DNA of 64,000 bases, from positions 1-64,000 of the forward strand of contig NZ_JAFCJS010000011.1 in the NCBI RefSeq assembly GCF_018130825.1. The letters are read 5' to 3'. The position numbers were made by a program, and so were the translations under genes. Under the pieces are notes generated by a model, which worked only from the letters and a program-made list of their open reading frames with translations, had not been told where the DNA came from and did no database searches. Within the stretch, counting starts at the first letter, position 1. Each line of letters starts with the position of its first letter. Below are positions 17,401 to 25,264 of the stretch, piece after piece. Source of the stretch: Bradyrhizobium liaoningense (GTDB lineage Bacteria; Pseudomonadota; Alphaproteobacteria; Rhizobiales; Xanthobacteraceae).

Positions 17401-18774
17401 TCGTCCGGCGCGCTGAAGCAGGAGATCGTCAAGACGAGCTCCGGCGACACCACCACGACGAACTACAATGGCACGGTGCTGGCATCGGTCTACGTGGTCA
17501 ACGCCGACGGGTCAAAGGACACCAAGCTGTACGACTCCAACGGCATCATCGCCAGCGACCTGGTGCTGAACAAGGACGGTTCGTCCTCGAACACGGTCTA
17601 TTCGGCCGGCGTCAAGATGAAGCTCTACGTCACCAACGCCGACGGCAGCCACGACAATACCTTCTACAACATCACGGGCCAGAGCTATACGACCGAGATC
17701 CAGCACCTCACCGCGGCCGGCACGCTGACGACCCTGACCCGGCTTCATGCCGATGACACGCTTGCCTACAAGCAGGTGATCAACAGCGACGGCAGCAAGG
17801 TCACCGATCTCTACGACAGCACCGGTCACAAGACGAGCGAGATCCTCAACGGCACCGATGGGTCGACCACGACGGACACCTACAATACGTCTGGTGACGT
17901 CACCCAGCATGTCGTCAAGACCGCCGGCGGCGACGTGACGACGACGAACTACGCGAACGAACTGCCGACGTCGATCTACGTCGTCAACGCCGACGGCACG
18001 AAGGAGACCAAGCTGTTCGACAGCAGCGGCAGCCTGACCAGCGACTACGTGCTGAACAAGGACGGGTCGAATTCGACGACCATCTACACGTCAGGCGTCA
18101 AGACCAAGGCCTACATCAACAATGCCGATGGCAGCCACGACAACTACGCGTACAACATCACCGGCAAGAGCTACGTGACGGAGCACCAGCACCTCGATTC
18201 TTCGAACAAGGTGACGCTACTCGAACGCTCCCACGCGGACGGCACGCTCGACTACACGCAGGTTCTCAAGTCGGACGGCAGCAAGATCACGGATGTTTAC
18301 GACAGCACCGGGGTCAAGACGACGGAGACCATCAACAACGCCGACGGCAGCTCCGACATCTTCAAGTTCCAGCTCTCGGGCCAACCGGGCGCCGTCGAGC
18401 ACGACAGCTACAATTCCAGTGGCTCGCTGCTCGCGATCGACGTGACCAACAGCGACGGCACCCACGCCGTCACCGCGGTGAGCGCGGGACTGACGCTGGC
18501 CGGCGGAAGCGGCAACGACGTCTTCTCCGCGGCGCCGGGCACCACGACCATCATGTTCGACGGCGGCAACGATCAGATCAAGAGCTTCCACGCCGGAACA
18601 GCATCCAACCACGACACGATCGAAATCCTGAAATCACTGGTGGCCGACTACAGCCATTTGCAGATTTCGCAGTCGGGCTCGGATACGCTGATCCAGATGT
18701 CGACGAACGACAGCATCCTGCTGAAGAACGTCAATTCGGCGACGCTCGATCACGGCAACTTCCTGTTCGTCTGA
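14413..18774 (+). CDS. Large secreted repeat protein: glycoside hydrolase-like domain, 161-residue repeats, RTX-like C-terminus
   Basis: 1453 residues with no N-terminal signal peptide. Residues about 1-310 resemble a clan-A hydrolase barrel: FISSIGVNTHVGYGWGGYNN, GVTKLRDGLAT, candidate acid/base Glu in ALEGLNEVNL (E117) and nucleophile Glu in VVITETGYT (E218). Residues about 320-420 look like a beta-sandwich. From about 542 to 1320 there are five units of 161-162 residues, each containing NADGSKD, YNITGQSY, HADG and YDSTGHKTS motifs. The C-terminus has one RTX-like glycine motif (GGSGNDVF) and a hydrophobic DTLIQMS...LKNV...NFLFV end, typical of type I secretion substrates. Codon use matches the neighbours. 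A surface or secreted polysaccharide-binding hydrolase is my best guess; no dedicated type I transporter is in the window. Confidence 0.8.
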   Translation: MTTASPDQTILSASTFISSIGVNTHVGYGWGGYNNLALVEDDLKYLGVTKLRDGLATSPAAQPVLDGLAKDGYTFDLVVQSKVAIGGTSALQDYLDAVKAFETSHPGSVIALEGLNEVNLDEFNYDGTLTIEAAAQFQTAYYNAIKADGTLSKISVYNLSLGYNDTTDYAKLGDLSGSTDYANSHAYVSTSLTPAAALEALLGNATSVTGTDPVVITETGYTTKSDTPYIGANENVQAKSILNTLVDAYKDGVSTTYLYQLLDASASNDTTDSESHWGLFNSDGTPKLAATAIHNLTTILADDGTGGHTPTASLNYTLDGLPASGNSMVLGKSNGAYELVVWAEPKIWNDATDTEISNPTTSVTVNLGSVHHLISVYDPLQGSSPIATYTDVSQIVVPITDHPLIIEIDAPTGGGTTPPAVTDVSGTAEDIVSQMSELNSSNSLQTITLTDTHVLPVASTSTMEYMISHYTKALAAIQGGYQFSVTNSTDTWSVTKVYDSSATLLSTSTSNFTNGVITSKATINTDGSTESIAYTDGKMVRDVTVTAIGDKDTKTYDASGNLIADLVQNKDGSSSNTLYSAGVKTKMYVTNADRTHDNYYYNITGQSYTSEHDQLDASGRLLSVVRTHADDSMAYSQVFNSDGSKVTTQYDSTGHKTSVITVTSTATTTDLYTTAGVLKQTIVQTTSGNVTTTNYNGALLASVYVVNADGSKDSKLYDAKGIIASDLIQNADGSSSNTLYTAGVKTKTYVTNADGSRDNYYYNITGQSYTSEHDHLDASGKVLSVSRTHADGTMAYSEVLNGDGSKVTTQYDSTGHKTSVVTTTSTATTTDVYTAAGVLKQTVVQTASGNVTTTNYNGSLLVSVYVVNADGSKDSKLYDSNGIIASDLVQNKDGSSSNTLYTAGVKTKAYVTNADGSRDNYYYNITGQSYTTEHDHIDPSGKLLLVSRTHADGSMAYSQVLNSDGSKVTTQYDSTGHKTSVVTVTSSATTTDTYDPSSGALKQEIVKTSSGDTTTTNYNGTVLASVYVVNADGSKDTKLYDSNGIIASDLVLNKDGSSSNTVYSAGVKMKLYVTNADGSHDNTFYNITGQSYTTEIQHLTAAGTLTTLTRLHADDTLAYKQVINSDGSKVTDLYDSTGHKTSEILNGTDGSTTTDTYNTSGDVTQHVVKTAGGDVTTTNYANELPTSIYVVNADGTKETKLFDSSGSLTSDYVLNKDGSNSTTIYTSGVKTKAYINNADGSHDNYAYNITGKSYVTEHQHLDSSNKVTLLERSHADGTLDYTQVLKSDGSKITDVYDSTGVKTTETINNADGSSDIFKFQLSGQPGAVEHDSYNSSGSLLAIDVTNSDGTHAVTAVSAGLTLAGGSGNDVFSAAPGTTTIMFDGGNDQIKSFHAGTASNHDTIEILKSLVADYSHLQISQSGSDTLIQMSTNDSILLKNVNSATLDHGNFLFV
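16038..18370 (+). repeat. In-frame tandem repeats of 483-486 bp within the secreted protein gene
   Basis: Equivalent CTACGTGGTC or CTACGTCGTC positions occur at 16521, 17004, 17490 and 17976, giving periods of 483, 486 and 486 bp (161-162 codons). A more divergent first unit begins near 16038 and the last is partial. Each unit contains shorter sub-repeats built on NADGS/HADGS, about 20 residues apart, reminiscent of YD/RHS-like beta-strand repeats. DNA identity between units 2 and 3 is high over long stretches, so unit number is likely to vary between strains. Confidence 0.85.
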
Positions 18775-18784
18775 CACAGAGGCA

Positions 18785-18812
18785 TGCGCCGGCAGGTTCG
18801 CCTGCCGGCGCA
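18785..18812. terminator. Terminator hairpin with TTCG loop (copy A)
   Basis: A perfect 12-bp stem TGCGCCGGCAGG / CCTGCCGGCGCA closed by a TTCG tetraloop, 10 bp after the stop of the secreted repeat protein. A UUCG loop on a GC-rich stem is very stable. No long T-run follows. Confidence 0.75.
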
Positions 18813-18888
18813 GTCTCCGGGACAAGAGGAAGAGCGACTTCAGTGTGACCGGGAAGCTGCGGCCGAGCCGGTGTCGAATTTCCCGCCG

Positions 18889-19045
18889 ACCTTGCCGGAC
18901 GGCCGTGTCCTCAATGACCGGACCATCAGCCGCTGACACGCGCAGTCGTGCAGGCCATTTGATTTTCTTGATGAGCTTCCCGGCGGCCAATGCCGGACGT
19001 TCGACAAACCACCACGACAAAGCTGCGAAACAAACGGTCGCGACG
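18889..19045 (-). pseudogene. Orphan C-terminal fragment of the acyltransferase gene
   Basis: The minus strand encodes SWWFVERPALAAGKLIKKIK and WPARLRVSAADGPVIEDTAV, nearly the same as the true C-terminus of the acyltransferase at 19213-20322 (SWWCVERPALGARKLLKKIK...). It lacks the rest of the gene and its own start, and is left over from the tandem duplication. Coordinates are set by comparison with the intact copy. Confidence 0.75.
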
Positions 19046-19058
19046 CTAGATAACGGTC

Positions 19059-19375
19059 GCGACGCTAGATCAGGGCAATTTCCTGTTCGTCTGGCACAAA
19101 GACAAGCGCCGGCAGGTGAGCCTGCCGGCGCAATCTCTTTGACAACAGGAAGGGCGACTTCAGTAGGGCCGAAGCGCTGTGGCCGCGCAGATGTCGAACT
19201 CCCGGCCGGCAGTCATTTCCGTACGGCTGCGTCCTCAATCTCCATGACTGTACGATCGGGCGCTGACAAGCGCAGTCGTGCAGGCCATTTGATTTTCTTG
19301 AGAAGCTTCCTAGCGCCCAGCGCCGGGCGTTCGACACACCACCATGAAAAGGCTGCAAAGCAAACAGTTGCGACG
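19059..19375. repeat. Tandem duplication, copy B
   Basis: Second copy of the 320-bp-period duplication. Its left end is a relic of the secreted protein's last codons (plus-strand GGCAATTTCCTGTTCGTCTG, still readable as GNFLFV but with the stop TGA changed to TGG). Its right part is the functional 3' end of the acyltransferase gene. The breakpoint on each side lies in a short shared GCGACG. Confidence 0.85.
19106..19131. terminator. Terminator hairpin (copy B)
   Basis: An 11-bp perfect stem GCGCCGGCAGG / CCTGCCGGCGC with loop TGAG, the duplicated counterpart of 18785-18812. The loop has changed but the stem is fully kept. It lies downstream of the acyltransferase gene on the minus strand. Confidence 0.7.
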
Positions 19376-20322
19376 ACAGCCGCTGCCGATCCCAGGTTCA
19401 GACCCGGCCACAGATGAGCAGCGGCCTGCTGAAGCGGGAACCCGTACAGATAGATGCCGTAAGAATAGTCTCCGCTGAGCATGACCTTGTTTCGAGCGGG
19501 ATTGGCAACCCCCAGGAACACCGTCACGTATGTCAGCGGGACTGCGACGACAAGGTCGCCATTGGGAAGGCGGAGCAAGAAATACGAAACCGCCAGGGCG
19601 ATGCCGAACAGCGCAAAAGACCACCTGATCTTGCTCGCGTAAAAGTAGAACAGCACGCCAACCAGAAACGATATCGGCAGCAACGCGGCCTTGGCAGTCA
19701 ATGGCGACTTCGCCTCATGAACGCTGTACCAATACATCGCGAAGAGATGAGCTGCGACAATTGCGACGATCAACAGCGTCCTGCTCTTCTTCAAACCTGC
19801 AAACGCAAGTGCCCCGAGCACAATGTAGCAATCCAGTTCCCACGGGATTGTCCAGAGCTGCTGATTGACCATGTTCGGCCGCGGATTGTCCAGAAACACG
19901 CCGGGCAGCGTGAAATGGATATATCCAATGATGTTCAGGAGGTAAGCCCAGAACTTGGGGTGCGAAAAATACTCGGAGAGCGGTAGCGCCGTGAACAAGG
20001 CGCCAATCACAAACGCGCTCAGGACAACTTCCGCAATCAGCGCAGGCGCAAGCCTGATGACGCGAAGTGCAAAGAATTCCGGCAAGGTTTGCGTCCGCAC
20101 CAGACTGCCGGCGACCAAAAAGCCGCTCAGTGCGAAAAACATAGGCAATATGCAGGCCACCAGCGGGCGAACAACGGGCGTGAGATAGGCGCTTGCTGCC
20201 TCGTCGCCTAAACCGGTCTGGAAAATATGCACCGCGACTACGCTTAAGGCGAGAGCAAGTCTGAGATAGTCGAATCCAGTCGGCCGACCATTGGCCGCTG
20301 CAATCTTGTCCTCAAGCATCAT
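19213..20322 (-). CDS. Acyltransferase family 3 (OafA/ExoZ-like) membrane protein
   Basis: About 369 residues from ATG 20322. About ten membrane spans. The N-terminal signature FDYLRLALALSVVAVHIFQT supplies the conserved catalytic-type His, with FFALSGFLVAGSL and FALRVIRLAPALI following; SGDYSYGIYLYGFPLQQ and SWWCVERPAL are the C-terminal family motifs. These enzymes transfer acetyl or other acyl groups to sugars of LPS or exopolysaccharide across the inner membrane. An earlier in-frame start at 20391 adds a Cys/His-rich non-homologous segment. Its 3' end forms part of the local tandem duplication. It lies 352 bp from the upstream operon and probably has its own promoter. Confidence 0.87.
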   Translation of the reverse strand: MMLEDKIAAANGRPTGFDYLRLALALSVVAVHIFQTGLGDEAASAYLTPVVRPLVACILPMFFALSGFLVAGSLVRTQTLPEFFALRVIRLAPALIAEVVLSAFVIGALFTALPLSEYFSHPKFWAYLLNIIGYIHFTLPGVFLDNPRPNMVNQQLWTIPWELDCYIVLGALAFAGLKKSRTLLIVAIVAAHLFAMYWYSVHEAKSPLTAKAALLPISFLVGVLFYFYASKIRWSFALFGIALAVSYFLLRLPNGDLVVAVPLTYVTVFLGVANPARNKVMLSGDYSYGIYLYGFPLQQAAAHLWPGLNLGSAAAVVATVCFAAFSWWCVERPALGARKLLKKIKWPARLRLSAPDRTVMEIEDAAVRK

Positions 20323-20674
20323 CGAATTGTTCCGGGAATTGCATTTGCCTAAACGCATAATGATTACAGATGAGAAGCAATGCAACATCATTAGAGACGA
20401 TCAGCAATGCATGTTCATGCGAGGGTTTCACGCACGCATTGAGATCGACGACGGATCCGGCTGAGATACGTTGCTGCAGCCCGCGCCTGCTCCGCGGATT
20501 GAACCGCGAAGCGCTGACCGTCTCTCGTGAAACGTCGGGAGAAAACTGTTCGTCATCCTCGGAGCGCCACAACATTCGCCCCGCCAGAGATTGCTGTGCT
20601 CGCGCTCAGGCGCGAGCGATCGCCTCTTGCCGTCGACGAACGATCAAACGGCAGGATGGTCCCGTCGCGCTGTT
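20323..20674. promoter_or_regulatory. Intergenic region upstream of acyltransferase, with direct repeats
   Basis: 352 bp between two minus-strand genes. AGCAATGCA occurs at 20376-20384 and again at 20403-20411 (27-bp spacing), close to the acyltransferase start, and may be a regulator site. The rest is GC-rich and shows no convincing gene. Confidence 0.35.
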
Positions 20675-21244
20675 TCAGGCGCGCTTGCGGTCCGGTGCTT
20701 CCGAGCGCACGATGCGCGCGGGTGCTCCCGCAGCGACGGAATGCGGCGGAACATCACGCGTCACGACCGCATTGGCCGCAACGTTGGCGCCCTCGCCAAC
20801 CGAAGTCGGGCCGACAATGACGGCCCCGGTGTAGATGACGACGTTGTCGCCGATGGTCGGGCAACCCGGTTCATCCCAGGCGCGCCGTCCGAGCGTGACG
20901 TTGTGATACAGCATCACGGAACGGCCGATTCGCGAGCCCTCGCCGATCACGACGCCGGTCGGATGCGGCAGGATCAGCCCCGGGCCGATCTCCGCGAGAA
21001 CGGAGATGTAGCAGCCGCGGCGCATCAGCGCCCGCACCAAGAGCCAGGTGATCTGGTGCCCCCAGCGTGTCTGGAAGCGCAGCATCTTGGCTATCCGCCA
21101 GGTCGTGATCACCGCAAAGCCCGGGCTCGTGAGCAAGGCGATGAAGGCTGCTCCGACACCGGACTTGCCGGTATTCGCCATCAGGTCCTCGCGCCACGGA
21201 ATTCCCGCCTGAGGCTCGCTCCCCATTCCCGCTCCTGAAGACAT
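20675..21244 (-). CDS. Left-handed beta-helix acetyltransferase, serine O-acetyltransferase (CysE)-like
   Basis: About 189 residues from ATG 21244. A helical N-terminal half (GFAVITTWRIAKMLRFQTRW) is followed by hexapeptide repeats: ILPHPTGVVIGEGSRIGRSV, MLYHNVTLG, CPTIGDNVVIYTGAVIVG and GEGANVAANAVVTRDVPPHS. The HPTGVVIG and HNVTLG segments hold the acetyl-CoA and active-site His residues of the SAT family. In a polysaccharide operon such proteins usually acetylate a sugar rather than serine, so the substrate is open. The start lies 13 bp after the flippase stop, so the two are co-transcribed. An N-terminal extension back to 21352 would overlap the flippase and is not needed. Confidence 0.82.
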   Translation of the reverse strand: MSSGAGMGSEPQAGIPWREDLMANTGKSGVGAAFIALLTSPGFAVITTWRIAKMLRFQTRWGHQITWLLVRALMRRGCYISVLAEIGPGLILPHPTGVVIGEGSRIGRSVMLYHNVTLGRRAWDEPGCPTIGDNVVIYTGAVIVGPTSVGEGANVAANAVVTRDVPPHSVAAGAPARIVRSEAPDRKRA

Positions 21245-21257
21245 CAACCAATCTCTA

Positions 21258-22712
21258 CTAACTTGCCGAGGGAAGATTTGCCTGAATCGGCGGAGCCGAT
21301 CCGCCGAGCAGCGACTGCACGCTGCTCCAGATCCGCCGCCTGAATACCACATAGCTGCCGAGCACGATCAGCGCATAGACCGCCGTCGCGATCAGCCAAT
21401 GCGACAGGCTTGCGACATCCCCCTTCGTCACGACGAGCGCGCACAGGGCGCCGAGCGTCGTGGCGACCGTGGCCGGCATCAGGGCTCCAAGCAACAATGC
21501 ATAGGGCACCGCGCAGTTCCGGGCTCCGATGATCAGCATGAACGCGCAAACGAGGATCGATACGACCAGATACACGACGGCCACGGCCGTGAGCCCAAAC
21601 GGCAATGCGATGAGGAAGGCGAGAATCATGCTGGCGCTGTTGGCGGTGCTGACCCAGAACTGAAGTCGCGCCTTGTCGTGAGCCAGAAGAATCGGGCCGG
21701 CATAGGCCGCGATCGACTGCGCGGCGCCGGCCGGCGCGAGAATCGCAATCAGCGGCAATACTTCCTGCCAGTGGGCCGACAGGAATGTCGCAACGGGGTA
21801 TTTCAGCCCGAATGTCAGATAGATCATCGCCGGGAACGTGATCATCGCCGTCATGCCGAGAACCGCGCAAATCGCCGCCTTGCGCCGTTCCCGTTCTTGC
21901 TCGCCGTTCATCCGGCTCAAGGTGGCCATCAGAACTCCGCCGCCCGGCCATGACAGGATCATCAGCGGCAGCGTCATGAACTGGAAGGCGAGACCGAACA
22001 GGCCGACCGCCGCCGCGCCGAGTTTGGCGCCGATCATGAGATTGCCGACGTTTCTCGCCGCGAAGTTGAGGACGTTCGAAGCCAGCACCCAGCCGCCGAA
22101 CGACAGCATCAGGGCGACGCTGCGCCATTTGAAGGACAGGTGAATGTGGCGCCTGGTGTTCACATAGAACGCGACGGCACGCACCGCCTGCATCAGGACG
22201 TAATACGCGATCAGCGCCCAGATTCCCCAGCCCAACACGGCGCCGACCACGCCGACGATCGCAGCAATGAGGGCCGCTCCAGCCTCGATCAGCGCGATCG
22301 TCTGATAGCGCAGGGATCGCTCCAGAACCGCGCGCGGTCCCATCGCGGAGATCGACAGGACGACCGAACCGGAGAGCGCAGCCAGCACCGCCGGCAGGCC
22401 TGGCATATTGACCGAGGCACCGAGCGGCTTCGAGGCTGCGGCCAGCACCAGGGCGCAGCCGATCCCGATCGCAACCATCAGGGTCGTCGCCGCACCGGCC
22501 TCCTCCTTCGTCAGCGAGCTCCTCTGGATCATCGCGCTCGAGAGCCCGAGATCGGTCAGCATGGAGATGAAGGCGATGAACGGCAGCGAAAACGCCACGA
22601 GCCCGAATTCCGTCGGCGTCACGAAATAGGTGATGAGCAGCGTGATGAGGAACTGAACCGCCGACTTCACGACGTTCACGCTCGACATCGAGAGCAGATT
22701 CTTGATGATCAT
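21258..22712 (-). CDS. Wzx-type polysaccharide flippase (PST/WzxC-like)
   Basis: 484 residues, about 12-14 membrane spans. N-terminal MIIKNLLSMSSVNVVKSAVQ and the early motif YFVTPTEFGLVAFSLPFIAF, with GLSSAMIQRSSLTKEEAGAA, are characteristic of lipopolysaccharide/exopolysaccharide PST exporters of the WzxC/ExoT type. FGGWVLASNVLNFAARNVGN and LGAAAVGLFGLAFQFMTLPL are the repeat-half equivalents. It would translocate lipid-linked repeats to the periplasm, or succinoglycan-type units as ExoT does. It is distinct in sequence from the flippase at 9957. Part of the minus-strand operon running from 26449 to 20675. Confidence 0.86.
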   Translation of the reverse strand: MIIKNLLSMSSVNVVKSAVQFLITLLITYFVTPTEFGLVAFSLPFIAFISMLTDLGLSSAMIQRSSLTKEEAGAATTLMVAIGIGCALVLAAASKPLGASVNMPGLPAVLAALSGSVVLSISAMGPRAVLERSLRYQTIALIEAGAALIAAIVGVVGAVLGWGIWALIAYYVLMQAVRAVAFYVNTRRHIHLSFKWRSVALMLSFGGWVLASNVLNFAARNVGNLMIGAKLGAAAVGLFGLAFQFMTLPLMILSWPGGGVLMATLSRMNGEQERERRKAAICAVLGMTAMITFPAMIYLTFGLKYPVATFLSAHWQEVLPLIAILAPAGAAQSIAAYAGPILLAHDKARLQFWVSTANSASMILAFLIALPFGLTAVAVVYLVVSILVCAFMLIIGARNCAVPYALLLGALMPATVATTLGALCALVVTKGDVASLSHWLIATAVYALIVLGSYVVFRRRIWSSVQSLLGGSAPPIQANLPSAS

Positions 22713-22760
22713 GACGTCACCCGTACGTGATCCGGCTGAAACGATGGCATGGGGACGCGC

Positions 22761-23813
22761 TCAGGCGACATAACGGGCTTCACGACGCACTCCGAAAAAC
22801 AGGCCCCGCAGCGCCGGATCGAGCAAGCGGCGGAGTCTCACCTCGATCAGCTCGTAGCTGACCGCACCCGCGATCAGCGAAGCAACCAGACCGAGGCCCG
22901 CAAAGGCGGCCCAGATCAGCCACAGATTGACGCCATGCGCCGCCAGCTTCACGCCGATGACCTGCAACGGAAATAGCGCAAAAGGATGGACCAAATAGAG
23001 GCTGTAACTGATCTTTCCGAGGAACTGCAGGAACTTGCCGCTCAGCGCGACGGCAACACCGGAGTCCGGAGCAAGGACCATTCCAAACAGCAGCGCTCCC
23101 GGCAGCAGCCCGACCAGCGGATGCACATATTCGATCGACACATACATGGCGGCGCCGCAGACGATGCCGGCCAGCAACCCGAGCCAGCCGCCGATCCGGA
23201 TCCGCAGGTCGATGAGACTGAACAGCAATCCGACCAGGAAGAAGGCGGCGATCGGCCGGAACGCGATGCCTGCAACACCGAGCAGGATGAACGGCGCCGC
23301 CAGCAGCCAGTTCCTCCGCTGCACCACCATCATGAAGGCCAGCGCGAACAGGATGTAGAACGCCCATTCATAGCTCAGTGTCCAGGCGTTCTGCTGGCCG
23401 ATCGGCAATCCCAGCGCGTCCGGCAGGAACGCGAGATTGACGAAGAACAGCTTGAGATATGTCGGCAGATCGATGCCCTTGAAGAACTTGTAGCCGACCA
23501 GGGGCCCCGCCGTGAACAGGATCAGATGCAGGATCACGAACACGGGCAGGATTCGCAAAGCGCGATCGAGAAAAAACTTTCCGACACTGCGGTGACGCAT
23601 GAGGCTCGCCGGGATCAGAAAGCCGCTGATCATGAAGAACAGCTCGACGCCGTGCCCGCCCATATTGACCGTGGCTTCGAGCCACGGCCAGATCGGAGGC
23701 AGGAAGCCCGCCAGAAGCGGCATGTCCTGCAGATGCACGATCAGAACGCTGAGCGCCGCGATGCCGCGCAGCCCCTGGATCGCCTCCACGAAATTCTTGC
23801 TGTCTCCGCTCAC
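22761..23813 (-). CDS. Acyltransferase family 3 membrane protein
   Basis: About 350 residues. I chose GTG 23813 because family homology begins at once (VSGDSKNFVEAIQGLRGIAA then LSVLIVHLQDM with the conserved His); ATG 23927 is in frame but overlaps the upstream gene. Conserved segments are HGVELFFMISGFLIPASLM, KFFLDRALRILPVF, NAWTLSYEWAFYILFALAFM and ISYSLYLVHPFALFP. It has about ten membrane spans. The likely role is O-acylation of the polysaccharide repeat on the periplasmic side. It is in the same operon as the polymerase-like protein and the flippase. Confidence 0.87.
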   Translation of the reverse strand: MSGDSKNFVEAIQGLRGIAALSVLIVHLQDMPLLAGFLPPIWPWLEATVNMGGHGVELFFMISGFLIPASLMRHRSVGKFFLDRALRILPVFVILHLILFTAGPLVGYKFFKGIDLPTYLKLFFVNLAFLPDALGLPIGQQNAWTLSYEWAFYILFALAFMMVVQRRNWLLAAPFILLGVAGIAFRPIAAFFLVGLLFSLIDLRIRIGGWLGLLAGIVCGAAMYVSIEYVHPLVGLLPGALLFGMVLAPDSGVAVALSGKFLQFLGKISYSLYLVHPFALFPLQVIGVKLAAHGVNLWLIWAAFAGLGLVASLIAGAVSYELIEVRLRRLLDPALRGLFFGVRREARYVA

Positions 23814-23901
23814 TGCTGCGATCCGATCCCAAGATAAAGGAAAGTTACGGACCGGAGCCCGTGCCGCACGACGCAGCTCATTGCATGGGGCAACATGGCC
23901 C

Positions 23902-25260
23902 TCACGCCGGCCGCGAAACCAGGTCATCGACGTCAGGCGCCAGCGGCGCCGCACTCGAGGCGATCCTGTCAGCCCTCCCCTTTTCCCGCGCGAAGACCTC
24001 GCTGAATACCACACTCAGCATGATCAAGCCGCTTGCCGGACCATAGGCCAGAACCGTGATGGTGAAGAGATTCATCGCGATCGCGAAAGAGAGCTTGTAG
24101 ATGTCCCTGGTCCTCGCGACCGCGAGGATGACCAGGATCACGAACACCACGAAGATCGGCCCGAACATCAGATACGTGCCGAGGTAGAAATTATCCACCG
24201 GCACGTAATAGCTGAGCTTGTTCGAGAACAGCAGCTGCGGATAGTTGAAGCATCCGAGGCCGCAGCCGAAGAAGAAACCCACCGGCATGAGATCGGCCAT
24301 GTAGACGAACGGCAGTTGCCAGCTGTTGTTGACGCGGTCCTGCAGGCTGTACAAGCTGCGCGATATGCTGACGAGCGAGCTCCCGGAGAACAGGGCCATC
24401 AGCAGCGCGGGTACCAGGATCGACAGGAACGACAGCAGCGCCATTCGGCGCAGCATGGGAAACTTCTCGCGCTCGGGCAGAAGCCGGACAATGACCAGAC
24501 AAACGACGTAGATCACCATCACGCCCAGCGAGGTCTTGCTGGTCGTCAGCTTGATCGCATAGAGGCCGACCGGCGCCCAAAGCAGGCACCACAGCAGGCT
24601 GCGGCGCACGGACGTCACCACGTAGGTGATGAACACGAAGAAGGCGGCCATGGTGCTGTCGGCCGCAAGGCCAGCCAGCCGCGTCTCCGACGCCGCCCAC
24701 CAGAGCCGGCTCGCCTGTCGCGTCCCCCCGAACGTCTCGTAGGCAAAACCGACCCACGGCAGCTGAATACGGGAGGACAGGAAGATGCCGAAAATCGTCA
24801 GATAAAAGAGGGGATGAATCCAGGCCAGCAATCGCCGGTACTGGCCGAAATCGCGGCCGCAGAAGCAGAACCCCACGAACACCGGCGCGATCATCTTGAA
24901 CGACGATATCATGCCGGTGAAGTAGCCGAGGAAAACGTATCCAAGATAAAGTGCGAACGCGATATAGAACAGCGTGAGGATCGCAACCAGGCTTCTCCCC
25001 ACCAGGATGTAGCGCTGGATGAACGCGAGGATGCAAACCATCGCGAAGATGTCAGGCAGGAACCAGATGGGATCGATCTTGGCGACCGCCAGGTAATATC
25101 GCAATGCGCCGGCGAGCGCGTCGCGATAGAAGTAGAGAACCAGCGCGATCGCCTCAAGATTGAAGGTCGAACCGCTCGCCTGCACGCCATCGTCGATAGG
25201 CGGTTCCGCGAAGCGGAAGCCCGGAGCAACAAGCGTTGAAGATGATGGATAAGCGGCCAT
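23902..25260 (-). CDS. Wzy-like polysaccharide polymerase / O-antigen ligase-type membrane protein
   Basis: 452 residues with about ten to twelve membrane spans and one larger periplasmic loop (residues about 290-350, containing SLYSLQDRVNNSWQLPFVYM and FNYPQLLFSNKLSYYVPVDN). Short Arg-rich turns occur next to it, an architecture typical of Wzy polymerases rather than a conserved motif. The gene starts 4 bp after the stop of the acyltransferase at 25265, so the two are translationally close. In a Wzx/Wzy pathway it would join repeat units on the periplasmic face. The ligase-like protein at 26716 is on the opposite strand. Wzy proteins diverge strongly, so this rests on topology and context. 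Confidence 0.72.
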   Translation of the reverse strand: MAAYPSSSTLVAPGFRFAEPPIDDGVQASGSTFNLEAIALVLYFYRDALAGALRYYLAVAKIDPIWFLPDIFAMVCILAFIQRYILVGRSLVAILTLFYIAFALYLGYVFLGYFTGMISSFKMIAPVFVGFCFCGRDFGQYRRLLAWIHPLFYLTIFGIFLSSRIQLPWVGFAYETFGGTRQASRLWWAASETRLAGLAADSTMAAFFVFITYVVTSVRRSLLWCLLWAPVGLYAIKLTTSKTSLGVMVIYVVCLVIVRLLPEREKFPMLRRMALLSFLSILVPALLMALFSGSSLVSISRSLYSLQDRVNNSWQLPFVYMADLMPVGFFFGCGLGCFNYPQLLFSNKLSYYVPVDNFYLGTYLMFGPIFVVFVILVILAVARTRDIYKLSFAIAMNLFTITVLAYGPASGLIMLSVVFSEVFAREKGRADRIASSAAPLAPDVDDLVSRPA

Positions 25261-25264
25261 CGAT

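Larger units (their letters stand above)
18739..19045. repeat. Tandem duplication, copy A (320-bp period)
   Basis: Starts inside the last codons of the secreted repeat protein gene (GCGACGCTCGATCACGGCAA) and runs through the terminator into an orphan copy of the acyltransferase 3' end. It aligns with 19059-19375 along almost its whole length with scattered substitutions and small indels; longest identical block includes GCAGTCGTGCAGGCCATTTG at about 18942. A further 19-bp tandem repeat (ACGGTCGCGACGCTAGAT) at 19034-19071 marks the junction. Confidence 0.85.

Noticed and set aside
16038..18370. CRISPR array suspected from regular repeats.
   Set aside because: The repeats are coding, 483-486 bp long and contiguous without spacers.
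14413..18774. LapA-type adhesin with an N-terminal retention module.
   Set aside because: No retention domain or di-alanine TAAG-type site was seen at the N-terminus, and the N-terminal part looks like a hydrolase instead.
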